Source: Actinomadura formosensis NBRC 14204
GTDB lineage: Bacteria; Actinomycetota; Actinomycetes; Streptosporangiales; Streptosporangiaceae
Assembly (NCBI RefSeq): GCF_001552155.1
Contig: NZ_BCQQ01000051.1
Location: 1 to 42,599 of the forward strand
DNA: 42,599 nt
Direction of reading: 5' to 3'
Below, piece after piece: positions 33,910 through 40,798 of this stretch. Under the pieces are notes generated by a model. It saw nothing but the letters and a program-made list of their open reading frames with translations. It ran no database searches and was not told where the DNA came from. The position numbers and the translations under genes are program-made. Within the stretch, counting starts at the first letter, position 1; the number at the start of each line of letters is the position of its first letter.

Positions 33910-34554
33910 ATGCGGACGAGCGGCACGCGGCAGACGAACGGCGGGGGCGAGGGAACCGGCGGCGGCCGGCAGTGGGCCCGCGCCGACGCCACCCGGCAGG
34001 CGCTGCTGACCGCGGCGCAGCAGGTCTTCGCCGACCGCGGCTACGCCGACGCGGGCATCGCCGAGATCGTCGAGCGGTCCGGGATCAGCGTCGGCAGCCT
34101 CTACCACCACTACGGCGGCAAGGCCGGGCTGTACGTCGCGCTGTGGGAGGAGCTGACCGCCGAGCAGGAGGCGAGCGCCGCGCAGGCCGTGTCCGCCGCC
34201 CGCAAGGACGGCGAGTCCGACCCGATCGCGCTGTTCATCGCCGGCGCCCGTGCCTACCTGCGGGTGTGCTGGGAGCGGCGGGAGGCGGCCCGGCTGTTCC
34301 TCGGCGGCGAGGGCCCGTCCGGGTCGTCGCTGATGCGCCGCAGCCGCGCCCAGCACTGGATCGCGCAGAACACCAGGCTGCTGCGCGGCCCCTCGTCCGG
34401 CGAACCCGCCGGCCGCCCCGAGCAGGTGCTGAGCCTCGTCCTCACCACCGTCATCGGCGAGGCCGGGCGGGAGATCGCGACGGCGGAGAGCGAGTCCGAG
34501 GCCACCGAGATCATCGATGAGGTCTGCCGCATTCTCATCCGGCTGGCCCGCTGA
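33910..34554 (+). CDS. TetR-family transcriptional regulator
   Basis: This 214-aa regulator has an N-terminal HTH: RQALLTAAQQVFADRGYADA, GIAEIVERSGISVGSLYHHY, GGKAGLYVALWEEL. The C-terminal ligand domain is generic. A Gly-rich, disordered stretch precedes the HTH. The start is ATG 33910 (GGAG only 2 nt away) or GTG 33907; CACCAT 6 nt upstream may act as a -10 for a leaderless mRNA. A 7-bp hairpin (33850-33856 with 33873-33879) separates it from the upstream gene. Confidence 0.88.
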   Translation: MRTSGTRQTNGGGEGTGGGRQWARADATRQALLTAAQQVFADRGYADAGIAEIVERSGISVGSLYHHYGGKAGLYVALWEELTAEQEASAAQAVSAARKDGESDPIALFIAGARAYLRVCWERREAARLFLGGEGPSGSSLMRRSRAQHWIAQNTRLLRGPSSGEPAGRPEQVLSLVLTTVIGEAGREIATAESESEATEIIDEVCRILIRLAR

Positions 34555-34659
34555 CCAGCGCTCCGGGGCGCGGGTGGTGTCCGCGGTCACAGGGGACGGC
34601 GGGGACCCGTTATCCTGACCTCCTGGTTACCGGATCCTGACGGAAAGTCGAAGGAGTCC

Positions 34660-35307
34660 ATGCCGACGTCGACCTGGTTCCGCCTCAACGTCGCCAAGCG
34701 CGAGCGGGTGCTTGAGGTGGCGATGCGCGAGTTCGGGGAGCACGGGTACTCGACCGGCAGCCTGAACACCATCGCGCGCGAGGCCGGCATCGCCAAGGGC
34801 TCGCTGTTCCAGTACTTCAGCGACAAGCTGGAGTTCTTCGCGTTCGTGTGCGACGAGACGTCCCGCCGCATCCGCGAGGAGATGGAACGGCGCATCGAGC
34901 GCGTCGACTTCGACCAGGCCTTCGACGAGTGGCTGTTCGACGTCCTGTGCGACTGGACCGAGTACATGGCGGACCATCCGCTGGAGCGCGGCGTCACCGC
35001 GGCGACCAACTTCGAGCTCGACAACAGCGTCCGGTCCGTCGTCCGCGACACCGCGAACCAGCACTATCTGCAGGTCATCCATCCGACGCTGGAGCTGTGG
35101 AAGGCCGAGGGCGCCATCCGCGAGGACGCCGATCTCGACGTCCTCGCCACGTGGCTGATGACCCTCCTGCCGTTCCTGGCGCTCGCGCCGTACTACGACG
35201 GCCTCGACCCGATCCACCGGCTGCGCGGCCGGACGCCCGCCGAGCAGCGTCCGGTGATCCGGCAGCTCATCGCGGGCTTCCGCCCCATCTTCGCCCCCAT
35301 CAAGTAA
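34660..35307 (+). CDS. TetR-family transcriptional regulator
   Basis: This 215-aa regulator has its HTH in residues about 10-58: RERVLEVAMREFGEHGYSTG, SLNTIAREAGIAKGSLFQYF, SDKLEFF. The C-terminal domain is of the type seen in AcrR/FadR-like TetRs. ATG 34660 has AAGGAG 6 nt upstream; TATCCT at 34610-34615 is a good -10, giving a normal leader. ATCCTGAC occurs twice in the leader (around 34611 and 34633), a possible operator. It is convergent with the deazaflavin oxidoreductase gene. Confidence 0.9.
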   Translation: MPTSTWFRLNVAKRERVLEVAMREFGEHGYSTGSLNTIAREAGIAKGSLFQYFSDKLEFFAFVCDETSRRIREEMERRIERVDFDQAFDEWLFDVLCDWTEYMADHPLERGVTAATNFELDNSVRSVVRDTANQHYLQVIHPTLELWKAEGAIREDADLDVLATWLMTLLPFLALAPYYDGLDPIHRLRGRTPAEQRPVIRQLIAGFRPIFAPIK

Positions 35308-35310
35308 GGG

Positions 35311-35691
35311 TCAATCCTCGATGTCCGCGACCAGGACGTCCATGTAGCGGGCGGCGAAGCGGCCGGGCAGGGGGAGGTCTCCGGCCCCGGCCGCGGTCAG
35401 GACGCGCGGGTCGCCGATGCGGCGGGCGCGGCCGAGGCGTTCCACGCCGCCGCGTCCCTCGGCGAGCAGGTTGCGGACCCAGTCGCAGTCCCGCCCGTAC
35501 GGGAGCCCGACGATGAGCCGCCGGCCGCTGCGGAACGCGATCACGGGCGTCCGGTACGCACGGCCCGACCGGCGGCCCCTGTGGACGATCACCGCGAACG
35601 GCGGCAGATAGGGCGCGTAGACGCCCTGGATCCGGTTCGTGACGACCTTGTTGAAGCGGGCGACCGATCTCGGCATCAGCGGCTTCGGCAT
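35311..35691 (-). CDS. Nitroreductase-family deazaflavin (F420)-dependent oxidoreductase
   Basis: This 126-aa protein belongs to the Ddn-like split beta-barrel family that binds F420 or other flavins. Motifs: FAVIVHRGRRSGRAYRTPV near residue 40 and LPYGRDCDWVRNLLAEGR. It starts at ATG 35691, 17 bp after the monooxygenase stop, so the two are probably co-transcribed. It is likely to reduce an activated alkene or quinone produced by the pathway (inference). Confidence 0.85.
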   Translation of the reverse strand: MPKPLMPRSVARFNKVVTNRIQGVYAPYLPPFAVIVHRGRRSGRAYRTPVIAFRSGRRLIVGLPYGRDCDWVRNLLAEGRGGVERLGRARRIGDPRVLTAAGAGDLPLPGRFAARYMDVLVADIED

Positions 35692-35708
35692 GCCCCATGG
35701 GTAACACG

Positions 35709-37172
35709 TCAGCGGGTGAGGAGGTACTCGTCCGGGTCGGCTTTGCGTGTCGTCGCCCAGAACTCGAAGGTGTGGCCCGGCCACAGGGTGCGGTTGACGC
35801 CCTTGTCGTCGAGGTACCAGCTGCTGCAGCCGCCCTCGTTCCAGACGGCGCGCCGCAGCCGCCTCTGCATGCGGTCGTTGAAGCGGCGCGCGGCCCGCGG
35901 CTTCGGCTCGATCGCGTCGGCGCCGTGCTCCCGCAGCAGGCGCAGGCAGCTCAGCACGTGCTGGATCTGCACCTCGATCATGAAGACGACGGAGTTGTGG
36001 CCGAGGCCGGTGTTCGGGCCGAGCAGCATGAAGAAGTTCGGCATGCCGGGGATCGTGGTGCCGCGGTGCGCCTCGATGCCGTCCGCCCAGATCTCCTGCA
36101 GCTTGGTGCCGTCGCGTCCGGTGACGCGCAGATCGGTGAGGGCGTCGGTCACCTTGAAGCCGGTGCCGTAGATGATGCAGTCGACCTCGTGTTCGCGTCC
36201 GTCCCCGGTGACGATCGAGTGCTCGCGGACCTCGGCGACGCCGGAGGTCTCCACGTGCACGTTGGGACGCGTGAGCGCCGGATAGTAGTCGTTGGACAGC
36301 AGGATCCGCTTGCAGCCGATCGTGTAGCCGGGCGTCACCTTGGCGCGCAGGACGGGGTCGGCGATCTGCTTCTCCAGGTGCCGGCGGGCGATCTTCTCCT
36401 GCGGCGTCGACAGCCGCGGGTCGATGGTGAAGCCGACGGCGCGGGCCTCCAGCGCCCAGTAGACGCCGCCCCGGAAGGCGCGGGCGGCGCCCGGCACCTT
36501 CTCGAACACCTTGCGCACCGGCGCCGGGATGGCCACGTCCGGCTTGGGCTGGATCCACGGCGGCGTCCGCTGGAAGACGACGAGGTCGCTCGCCTGCTCG
36601 GCGACCCGCGGGACGAACTGGATCGCGGACGCGCCCGTCCCGATGACGGCGACGCGCTTGCCCGCGGGGTCATAGGAGTGGTCCCACTCGGCGGAGTGGA
36701 ACGCGGTCCCCTTGAACCGCTCGATGCCCGGCAGGTCCGGGAAGGACGGGACGTGCAGGGCGCCGATGCCGGAGACGATGGCCTTCGGGGTGAGGACGCC
36801 CCCGTCCGCGAGCGTCACGTTCCAGCGGCGCGCGCCGTCGTCGTACTCCATGGAGTCGACCTTCGCGCCGAAGCGGATGTGGTCGCGCACCCGGTACTTG
36901 TCGGCGGTGCGCTCCATGTAGGCGCGGATCTCGGGCTGCGGCGCGAACATGCGCGTCCAGCCGGGGTTCAGCTCGAACGAGAAGGAGTACATGTGCGAGG
37001 GGACGTCGCAGGCGCACCCGGGGTAGATGTTGTCGTGCCACGTCCCGCCGAGCGCCTCGCTCTTCTCCAGCACGACGAAGTCGTGGAAGCCGGACTGCTT
37101 GAGCCGGATCGCCATGCCGAGGCCGGCGAAGCCGGAGCCGATGATGACGATCGCCGGGCCGCGCTCGCTCAT
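35709..37172 (-). CDS. Flavin-containing / Baeyer-Villiger-type monooxygenase
   Basis: This 487-aa NADPH- and FAD-dependent monooxygenase shows the FAD motif GSGFAG (12-17), the Baeyer-Villiger fingerprint FxGxxxHxxxW in full (153-163), and the NADP motif GTGASA (178-183). It ends with WPGHTFEFWATTRKADPDEYL. Such enzymes insert oxygen into cyclic or linear ketones, including steroids, or oxidise N/S atoms. It is divergent from a TetR gene across a strongly palindromic region and sits upstream of a deazaflavin oxidoreductase gene. Confidence 0.93.
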   Translation of the reverse strand: MSERGPAIVIIGSGFAGLGMAIRLKQSGFHDFVVLEKSEALGGTWHDNIYPGCACDVPSHMYSFSFELNPGWTRMFAPQPEIRAYMERTADKYRVRDHIRFGAKVDSMEYDDGARRWNVTLADGGVLTPKAIVSGIGALHVPSFPDLPGIERFKGTAFHSAEWDHSYDPAGKRVAVIGTGASAIQFVPRVAEQASDLVVFQRTPPWIQPKPDVAIPAPVRKVFEKVPGAARAFRGGVYWALEARAVGFTIDPRLSTPQEKIARRHLEKQIADPVLRAKVTPGYTIGCKRILLSNDYYPALTRPNVHVETSGVAEVREHSIVTGDGREHEVDCIIYGTGFKVTDALTDLRVTGRDGTKLQEIWADGIEAHRGTTIPGMPNFFMLLGPNTGLGHNSVVFMIEVQIQHVLSCLRLLREHGADAIEPKPRAARRFNDRMQRRLRRAVWNEGGCSSWYLDDKGVNRTLWPGHTFEFWATTRKADPDEYLLTR

Positions 37173-37187
37173 AACCCATCCTTCCGC

Positions 37188-37225
37188 GTAACCTACTTTC
37201 AGTAAGTTACCGGGAGTAGCTTACT
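37188..37225. promoter_or_regulatory. TetR-type operator between the monooxygenase and TetR genes
   Basis: Positions 37188-37210 form a 23-bp inverted repeat: GTAAC, one mismatch, TACT, a 3-nt centre, AGTA, one mismatch, GTTAC. A second element, AGTA-GCT-TACT, follows at 37215-37225. The gap between the two starts is 82 bp, so both promoters would be covered. This is the classic layout of an autoregulated divergent TetR locus. Confidence 0.7.
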
Positions 37226-37254
37226 GACGATAGGTCCAACAGAGGGGTTCTCCT

Positions 37255-37917
37255 GTGAGTGGCGCCACACCTCCGCCCCCGTCCCGCCGGCGGCGGATGG
37301 CCCGGGCCGAGCGCGAGCGGCAGATGCTGGACGTGGCCGAGGAGGTGTTCGGCGAGCGCGGCTACCAGGCCACCTCCATGGACGAGATCGCCGAGCGCTG
37401 CGGGGTCTCCAAGCCGATGCTCTACGAGTACTTCGGCTCCAAGGACGGGCTGCTCGTGGCGTGCGTGAGCCGCTCCAAGGCGGAACTGCTCGACGTGACC
37501 CAGAAGGCCATGGCGGGCGCCACCACCGCCGAGGACATCCTGTGGCGCGGCATGGTGGCCTACTTCTCCTTCATCGACTCGCACAGCAAGTCGTTCGCGA
37601 TGCTGCTGCGCGAGCCGATAGCCGCGTCCGCGGAGACCGCGGAGGCCGTCGAGGCGACCCGGCGGCAGCAGAGCACGCTGATCGCCGGGGTGCTCACGAT
37701 GTTCGCCCCGTCCGCGCCCGGCGACGTCATCGAGGCGTACACGCAGATCATCATGGGCGCGAGCGAGCGGATGGCGCTGTGGCAGACGAGCCGTCCCGAC
37801 GTGTCGGCGCAGGACGCGGCCCGCTATATGACCGGCTTCTGCCGGCAGGGCCTCAGCCCCTATCTGGCCCCGCCCCCTCCGCCGGCCGGCGGGGAAGTGC
37901 CTCCAGAGCTCCGATGA
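37255..37917 (+). CDS. TetR-family regulator, divergent from the monooxygenase
   Basis: This 220-aa regulator has an Arg-rich start, then HTH: MLDVAEEVFGERGYQATSM, DEIAERCGVSKPMLYEYFGS, KDGLLVACV. The ligand domain includes LREPIAASAETAEAV. The GTG at 37255 follows the operator region by 29 bp; its SD is weak. The Pro-rich C-terminus overlaps the 3' end of the next, convergent TetR gene by 65 bp. Confidence 0.9.
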   Translation: MSGATPPPPSRRRRMARAERERQMLDVAEEVFGERGYQATSMDEIAERCGVSKPMLYEYFGSKDGLLVACVSRSKAELLDVTQKAMAGATTAEDILWRGMVAYFSFIDSHSKSFAMLLREPIAASAETAEAVEATRRQQSTLIAGVLTMFAPSAPGDVIEAYTQIIMGASERMALWQTSRPDVSAQDAARYMTGFCRQGLSPYLAPPPPPAGGEVPPELR

Positions 37918-38542
37918 GCAGGTCGAGGCCGAACTCGAAGTCGGTCTCGGCATCGTGCGCGGCCAGTTCGGGCCCGTAGGCGATGACGTGCCGGAACTCG
38001 TCCGGGTCGAGGCGGTTCCACGACTCGGCGCCGGTCTCGGCCAGGTGCCCGAGCATCTTCTCCACCCCGGCCTCGCGCATCTGGGCGCCGATCGCGTAGG
38101 CGAGCAGCGCCCGCATGATCCGCACGGCGGTGCCGCCGTCGAACCCGGCCGCGTCCGCCAGCGCGAGCGCGCGCTCCACCGGCCGCAGCCCCGCCGAAGT
38201 GTCGACCTTGTGGGTGAGGACGATCGCCATGCAGCGCGGGTTGTCGCGGGCGACCTTCCGGAACGCCCGGACGAGGGCGCGCGCACGCTTCTGCCACGGC
38301 TCGGACGGGTCGTCCTCCAGTTCCATGCCCGCGACGACGTGCTCGGCGACGCCCTCCAGCAGCGCACTCTTGTTCGGGACGTGGTTGTAGAGCGACATGA
38401 CCGCGACGCCCAGGTCGGCCGCGACCCGGCGCATCGACAGCGCGTCCGCGCCCTCCCGCTCGATCAGCGCGACCGCCGCCCGCACGATGCGGTCACGGGT
38501 CAGCGCGGGACGCACGGCGTCGGAGGTCACCCGCCTCGCCAT
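37853..38542 (-). CDS. TetR-family regulator with TetR_C-type ligand domain, divergent from the SDR
   Basis: This 229-aa protein has HTH LTRDRIVRAAVALIEREGAD, ALSMRRVAADLGVAVMSLYN, HVPNKSALLEGV, then a C-terminal domain like classical TetR/AcrR with FEFGLDLLIGALEAL near the end. The ATG at 38542 (or GTG 38545) has GAGG upstream. Its promoter region carries the GTACGT operator array, shared with the SDR gene. It is probably autoregulated and controls the SDR. Confidence 0.88.
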   Translation of the reverse strand: MARRVTSDAVRPALTRDRIVRAAVALIEREGADALSMRRVAADLGVAVMSLYNHVPNKSALLEGVAEHVVAGMELEDDPSEPWQKRARALVRAFRKVARDNPRCMAIVLTHKVDTSAGLRPVERALALADAAGFDGGTAVRIMRALLAYAIGAQMREAGVEKMLGHLAETGAESWNRLDPDEFRHVIAYGPELAAHDAETDFEFGLDLLIGALEALPRRPAEGAGPDRG

Positions 38543-38592
38543 CACGGCCGCCTCTTTTCCGCCGTTGACATCGGTAAGTGTCCCATGACACC

Positions 38593-38627
38593 GTACGTAC
38601 ATTGTACGTGAGACGTACACCGTACGT
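38593..38627. promoter_or_regulatory. Array of three overlapping palindromes built from GTACGT
   Basis: ACGTACA-T-TGTACGT (38595-38609, perfect 7-bp arms), GTACGT-GAG-ACGTAC (38604-38618) and ACGTAC-ACC-GTACGT (38613-38627) overlap, with centres spaced 9 bp apart. They lie 51 bp from the TetR start and 107 bp from the SDR start. It is a multi-dimer operator, most likely for the adjacent TetR. Confidence 0.75.
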
Positions 38628-38733
38628 CCGCGCTTCGGGGAGGAGCGCAGGCCGAAGTGGACGCGGTCATCGCCGATGCCGCGGCGGGCTGAGTACGTTT
38701 GGATCACTCGACCCGAACACCTCGGAGGTTTGC

Positions 38734-39597
38734 ATGCCCCTCGCGCACTTCGACGGCGCGCTCGCCGTCGTCACCGGAGCCGGCAGCGGGATCGGCCGGG
38801 CCACCGCCCTCGCGCTGGCCGGGAACGGGGCGAGCGTCATCGCGGCCGACATCGACCTGGCCGCCGCCGAGCGGACCATCGTCCGCGCCAAGACGGTCGG
38901 GGCGGGCGGCACCGCCTACGAGGTGGACGTGGCGGACGCCGCCGCGATGGAGACGTTCGCCGCCGAGGTGAAGGAAGCCCACCGCGTCCCCGACATCGTG
39001 GTCAACAACGCGGGCATCGCGCTCGCGGGCTCGTTCCTCGACACCGGCCTGGACGACTGGGACCGCATCATGGGCGTCAACCTGTGGGGCGTCATCCACG
39101 GGTCCCGGCTGTTCGGCCGGCAGATGCGCGACCGCGTGCACGCCCTGCCCAACAAGCCCGACAAGCCGAACCTCGGCGGCCACATCGTCAACATCGCGTC
39201 CGCCGCCGCGTACTCGCCGTGGCGCGCGATGCCCGCCTACTGCACGACGAAGGCGGCCGTCCTGATGCTCAGCGAGTGCCTGCGCGCGGAACTGGCCGGC
39301 AGCCGCATCGGCGTCACCGCCGTCTGCCCCGGTTTCGTCAGCACCGACATCGTCAGGAACGGAATCTACGCCGAGGGGGACATCAGGTCCGCCGAGAGGC
39401 TGCGGCAGCGCGGCCAGAAGGCCATCCGGCTGCGCAACTACCCGCCGGAGAAGGTCGCCGAGCGGGTCGTCAACGCCATCATCAAGAACAAGCCGGTGGT
39501 CCCGGTCAACTTCGAGGGCCACCTCCTGCACGCCCTGTCCCGGGTCTCCCCCGCCGCCCTGCGCCTGCTGGCCAAAATCCCCACCCCCCAGGGCTGA
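38734..39597 (+). CDS. Short-chain dehydrogenase/reductase (SDR)
   Basis: This 287-aa NAD(P)-dependent oxidoreductase has the cofactor motif TGAGSGIG (14-21), NNAG (91-94), and the catalytic Ser156, Tyr169 and Lys173 (YCTTK). The C-terminus (NFEGHLLHALSRVSPAALRLLAKI) is an amphipathic extension seen in SDRs acting on lipids or steroids. The substrate is unknown. ATG 38734 has GGAGG 6 nt upstream; TACGTT at 38694-38699 is a likely -10. It is divergent from a TetR gene through the GTACGT array. Confidence 0.93.
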   Translation: MPLAHFDGALAVVTGAGSGIGRATALALAGNGASVIAADIDLAAAERTIVRAKTVGAGGTAYEVDVADAAAMETFAAEVKEAHRVPDIVVNNAGIALAGSFLDTGLDDWDRIMGVNLWGVIHGSRLFGRQMRDRVHALPNKPDKPNLGGHIVNIASAAAYSPWRAMPAYCTTKAAVLMLSECLRAELAGSRIGVTAVCPGFVSTDIVRNGIYAEGDIRSAERLRQRGQKAIRLRNYPPEKVAERVVNAIIKNKPVVPVNFEGHLLHALSRVSPAALRLLAKIPTPQG

Positions 39598-39601
39598 CGC
39601 A

Positions 39602-39615
39602 GTCGCTTCGGCGAC
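39602..39615 (+). terminator. UUCG-tetraloop hairpin after the SDR gene
   Basis: GTCGC-TTCG-GCGAC starts 5 bp after the SDR stop and is followed by CGTTTAT. It is short but stabilised by a UUCG tetraloop. Confidence 0.55.
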
Positions 39616-39695
39616 CGTTTATCTTGATGTCGAAGCGCTTTTAGAAAATGGTTCTTGAATGCCGGACGCATTGGTTTCAACGGGGGGAAGCAAAA

Positions 39696-39726
39696 GGGCC
39701 GCGGAGCGGGGTCCACTCCGCGGCCC
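39696..39726 (-). terminator. Rho-independent terminator of the 36-aa gene
   Basis: Arms 39696-39706 and 39716-39726 form a perfect 11-bp GC-rich stem with a 9-nt loop. On the minus strand it is followed immediately by TTTT. It lies 29 bp after the small gene's stop. It is the clearest classical terminator in the window. Confidence 0.9.
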
Positions 39727-39754
39727 ATCGACGAACATGGGCGCTGTCCTGGAG

Positions 39755-39865
39755 TTATCTCACCCAGGACACTCCTACTGATTGCACGGTCACGTCGTCG
39801 ACCTCCTCCTCCACGGCGCCACCAGCACGCCGATCCGACGCCCGATACGGGGGCATGATCGGCAT
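39755..39865 (-). CDS. Isolated 36-aa peptide gene of unknown function
   Basis: ATG 39865 is preceded by GGGGAGG at 4-nt spacing. TAGGGT (39893-39888) is a well-placed -10, giving a leader of about 16 nt. The peptide begins MPIMPPYRASDRRAGG, has an acidic middle (EEEVDDV), and ends TVQSVGVSWVR. It has no Cys, signal sequence or membrane helix. An inverted repeat (39746-39752 with 39764-39770) spans the stop codon, and a strong T-tract terminator follows. Promoter, SD, ORF and terminator form one complete unit in the 337-bp gap between the SDR and the next gene. I do not recognise the family; no maturation enzyme is nearby. Confidence 0.65.
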   Translation of the reverse strand: MPIMPPYRASDRRAGGAVEEEVDDVTVQSVGVSWVR

Positions 39866-39934
39866 ACCGCCTCCCCTTTACTGGATCACCCTAGAGGTAT
39901 TGACAGAAAACGTGCCATGCTCGGCCGAATCAGG

Positions 39935-40705
39935 TCAGAAATGATTTAGCGCCGCGAGCACTTCGCGGGCGGCGGTGGTCGCCTCGGCGAGGCAGCCGCG
40001 CTCCCGCTCCGCCCGCTCGCCCTTGGCGGGCGCCCGCTCGCTGTAGCTGACCGTGAAGACCGCGTTGCGGACCCGGACGGTGACCTGCCCGACCACGGTC
40101 GGCTGCCCCTCGTCGGCTTTGAACCAGCGGAACGCCTCGTCCCCGACACCGCCTTGACGCTCCAGCGTGATCGTCTGGACGAGCGGGGCGGCGTGCGCCT
40201 GGGCCCACTGCGCGTCGTAGTAGCTCTCGGCGTCCCGCACCGGGGTCCCGGTGTTGGCGGGCGCGTACAGCCGCGTCTCCACCCGCAGCCAGCGGAACTC
40301 CGACCCCGTCGAGGAGTACGTGCACGTGGTGAGCGTCGAGTTCGCGCTCTGCCGTCTGGTCGCCTTGGGCACGGCACGTTCGACGGTGCCTTCGGTCACC
40401 GTCCCGCACGGCGGCGGCAGCGCCGTGACGACCCGTGCCCGCTCCGCGGGCTCGGACGGCGGCGTCCGCGGCGGGACGCTCCGGCGCGGCGTCACCGACG
40501 CCCTGTCGGTCCCGCCGCCCTTGCCGGGCGCCACCAGGAAGACGGCCACCGCCGCCACGGCGAACGCGACGCCCGCGACCAGCAGCGCGAGCCGCCTCGG
40601 CCGGCGCGCCGCGGACGGCGGCTCCGGCCCCGAGTACGGCCGCTGGAACGGTTCGACCGGACGCCGAGGCCCCACGTCCCGCTCCTCACTCCCCCGACTC
40701 GTCAT
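39935..40705 (-). CDS. Hypothetical membrane-anchored protein with extracytoplasmic domain
   Basis: This 256-aa protein has a short Pro/Arg-rich cytoplasmic part, one membrane helix (LALLVAGVAFAVAAVAVFLV, about residues 40-59), a Ser/Pro/Arg linker, and an outside domain with two Cys (PPPCGTVTEG, TTCTYSS) plus one near the C-terminus (RGCLAEAT). The domain resembles DUF3558-like sensor or lipoprotein domains (VTVRVRNAVFTVSYS), but the assignment is tentative. ATG 40705 has GGGAG 8 nt upstream. It is divergent from the ligase gene. Confidence 0.78.
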   Translation of the reverse strand: MTSRGSEERDVGPRRPVEPFQRPYSGPEPPSAARRPRRLALLVAGVAFAVAAVAVFLVAPGKGGGTDRASVTPRRSVPPRTPPSEPAERARVVTALPPPCGTVTEGTVERAVPKATRRQSANSTLTTCTYSSTGSEFRWLRVETRLYAPANTGTPVRDAESYYDAQWAQAHAAPLVQTITLERQGGVGDEAFRWFKADEGQPTVVGQVTVRVRNAVFTVSYSERAPAKGERAERERGCLAEATTAAREVLAALNHF

Positions 40706-40798
40706 GGCCCGCACTCCCGTCAACGTAGTCAGGCGCGCCGCCCCTGACCAAGCCCCCGGACGGTGTGGATTGTCAGTCCCCATGGTCACACTGGAGGG

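Noticed and set aside
39655..39858. Plus-strand 67-aa ORF opposite the 36-aa gene
   Set aside because: No SD, it crosses the terminator hairpin, and it has a low-complexity Arg/Pro end. The minus-strand unit explains the signals.
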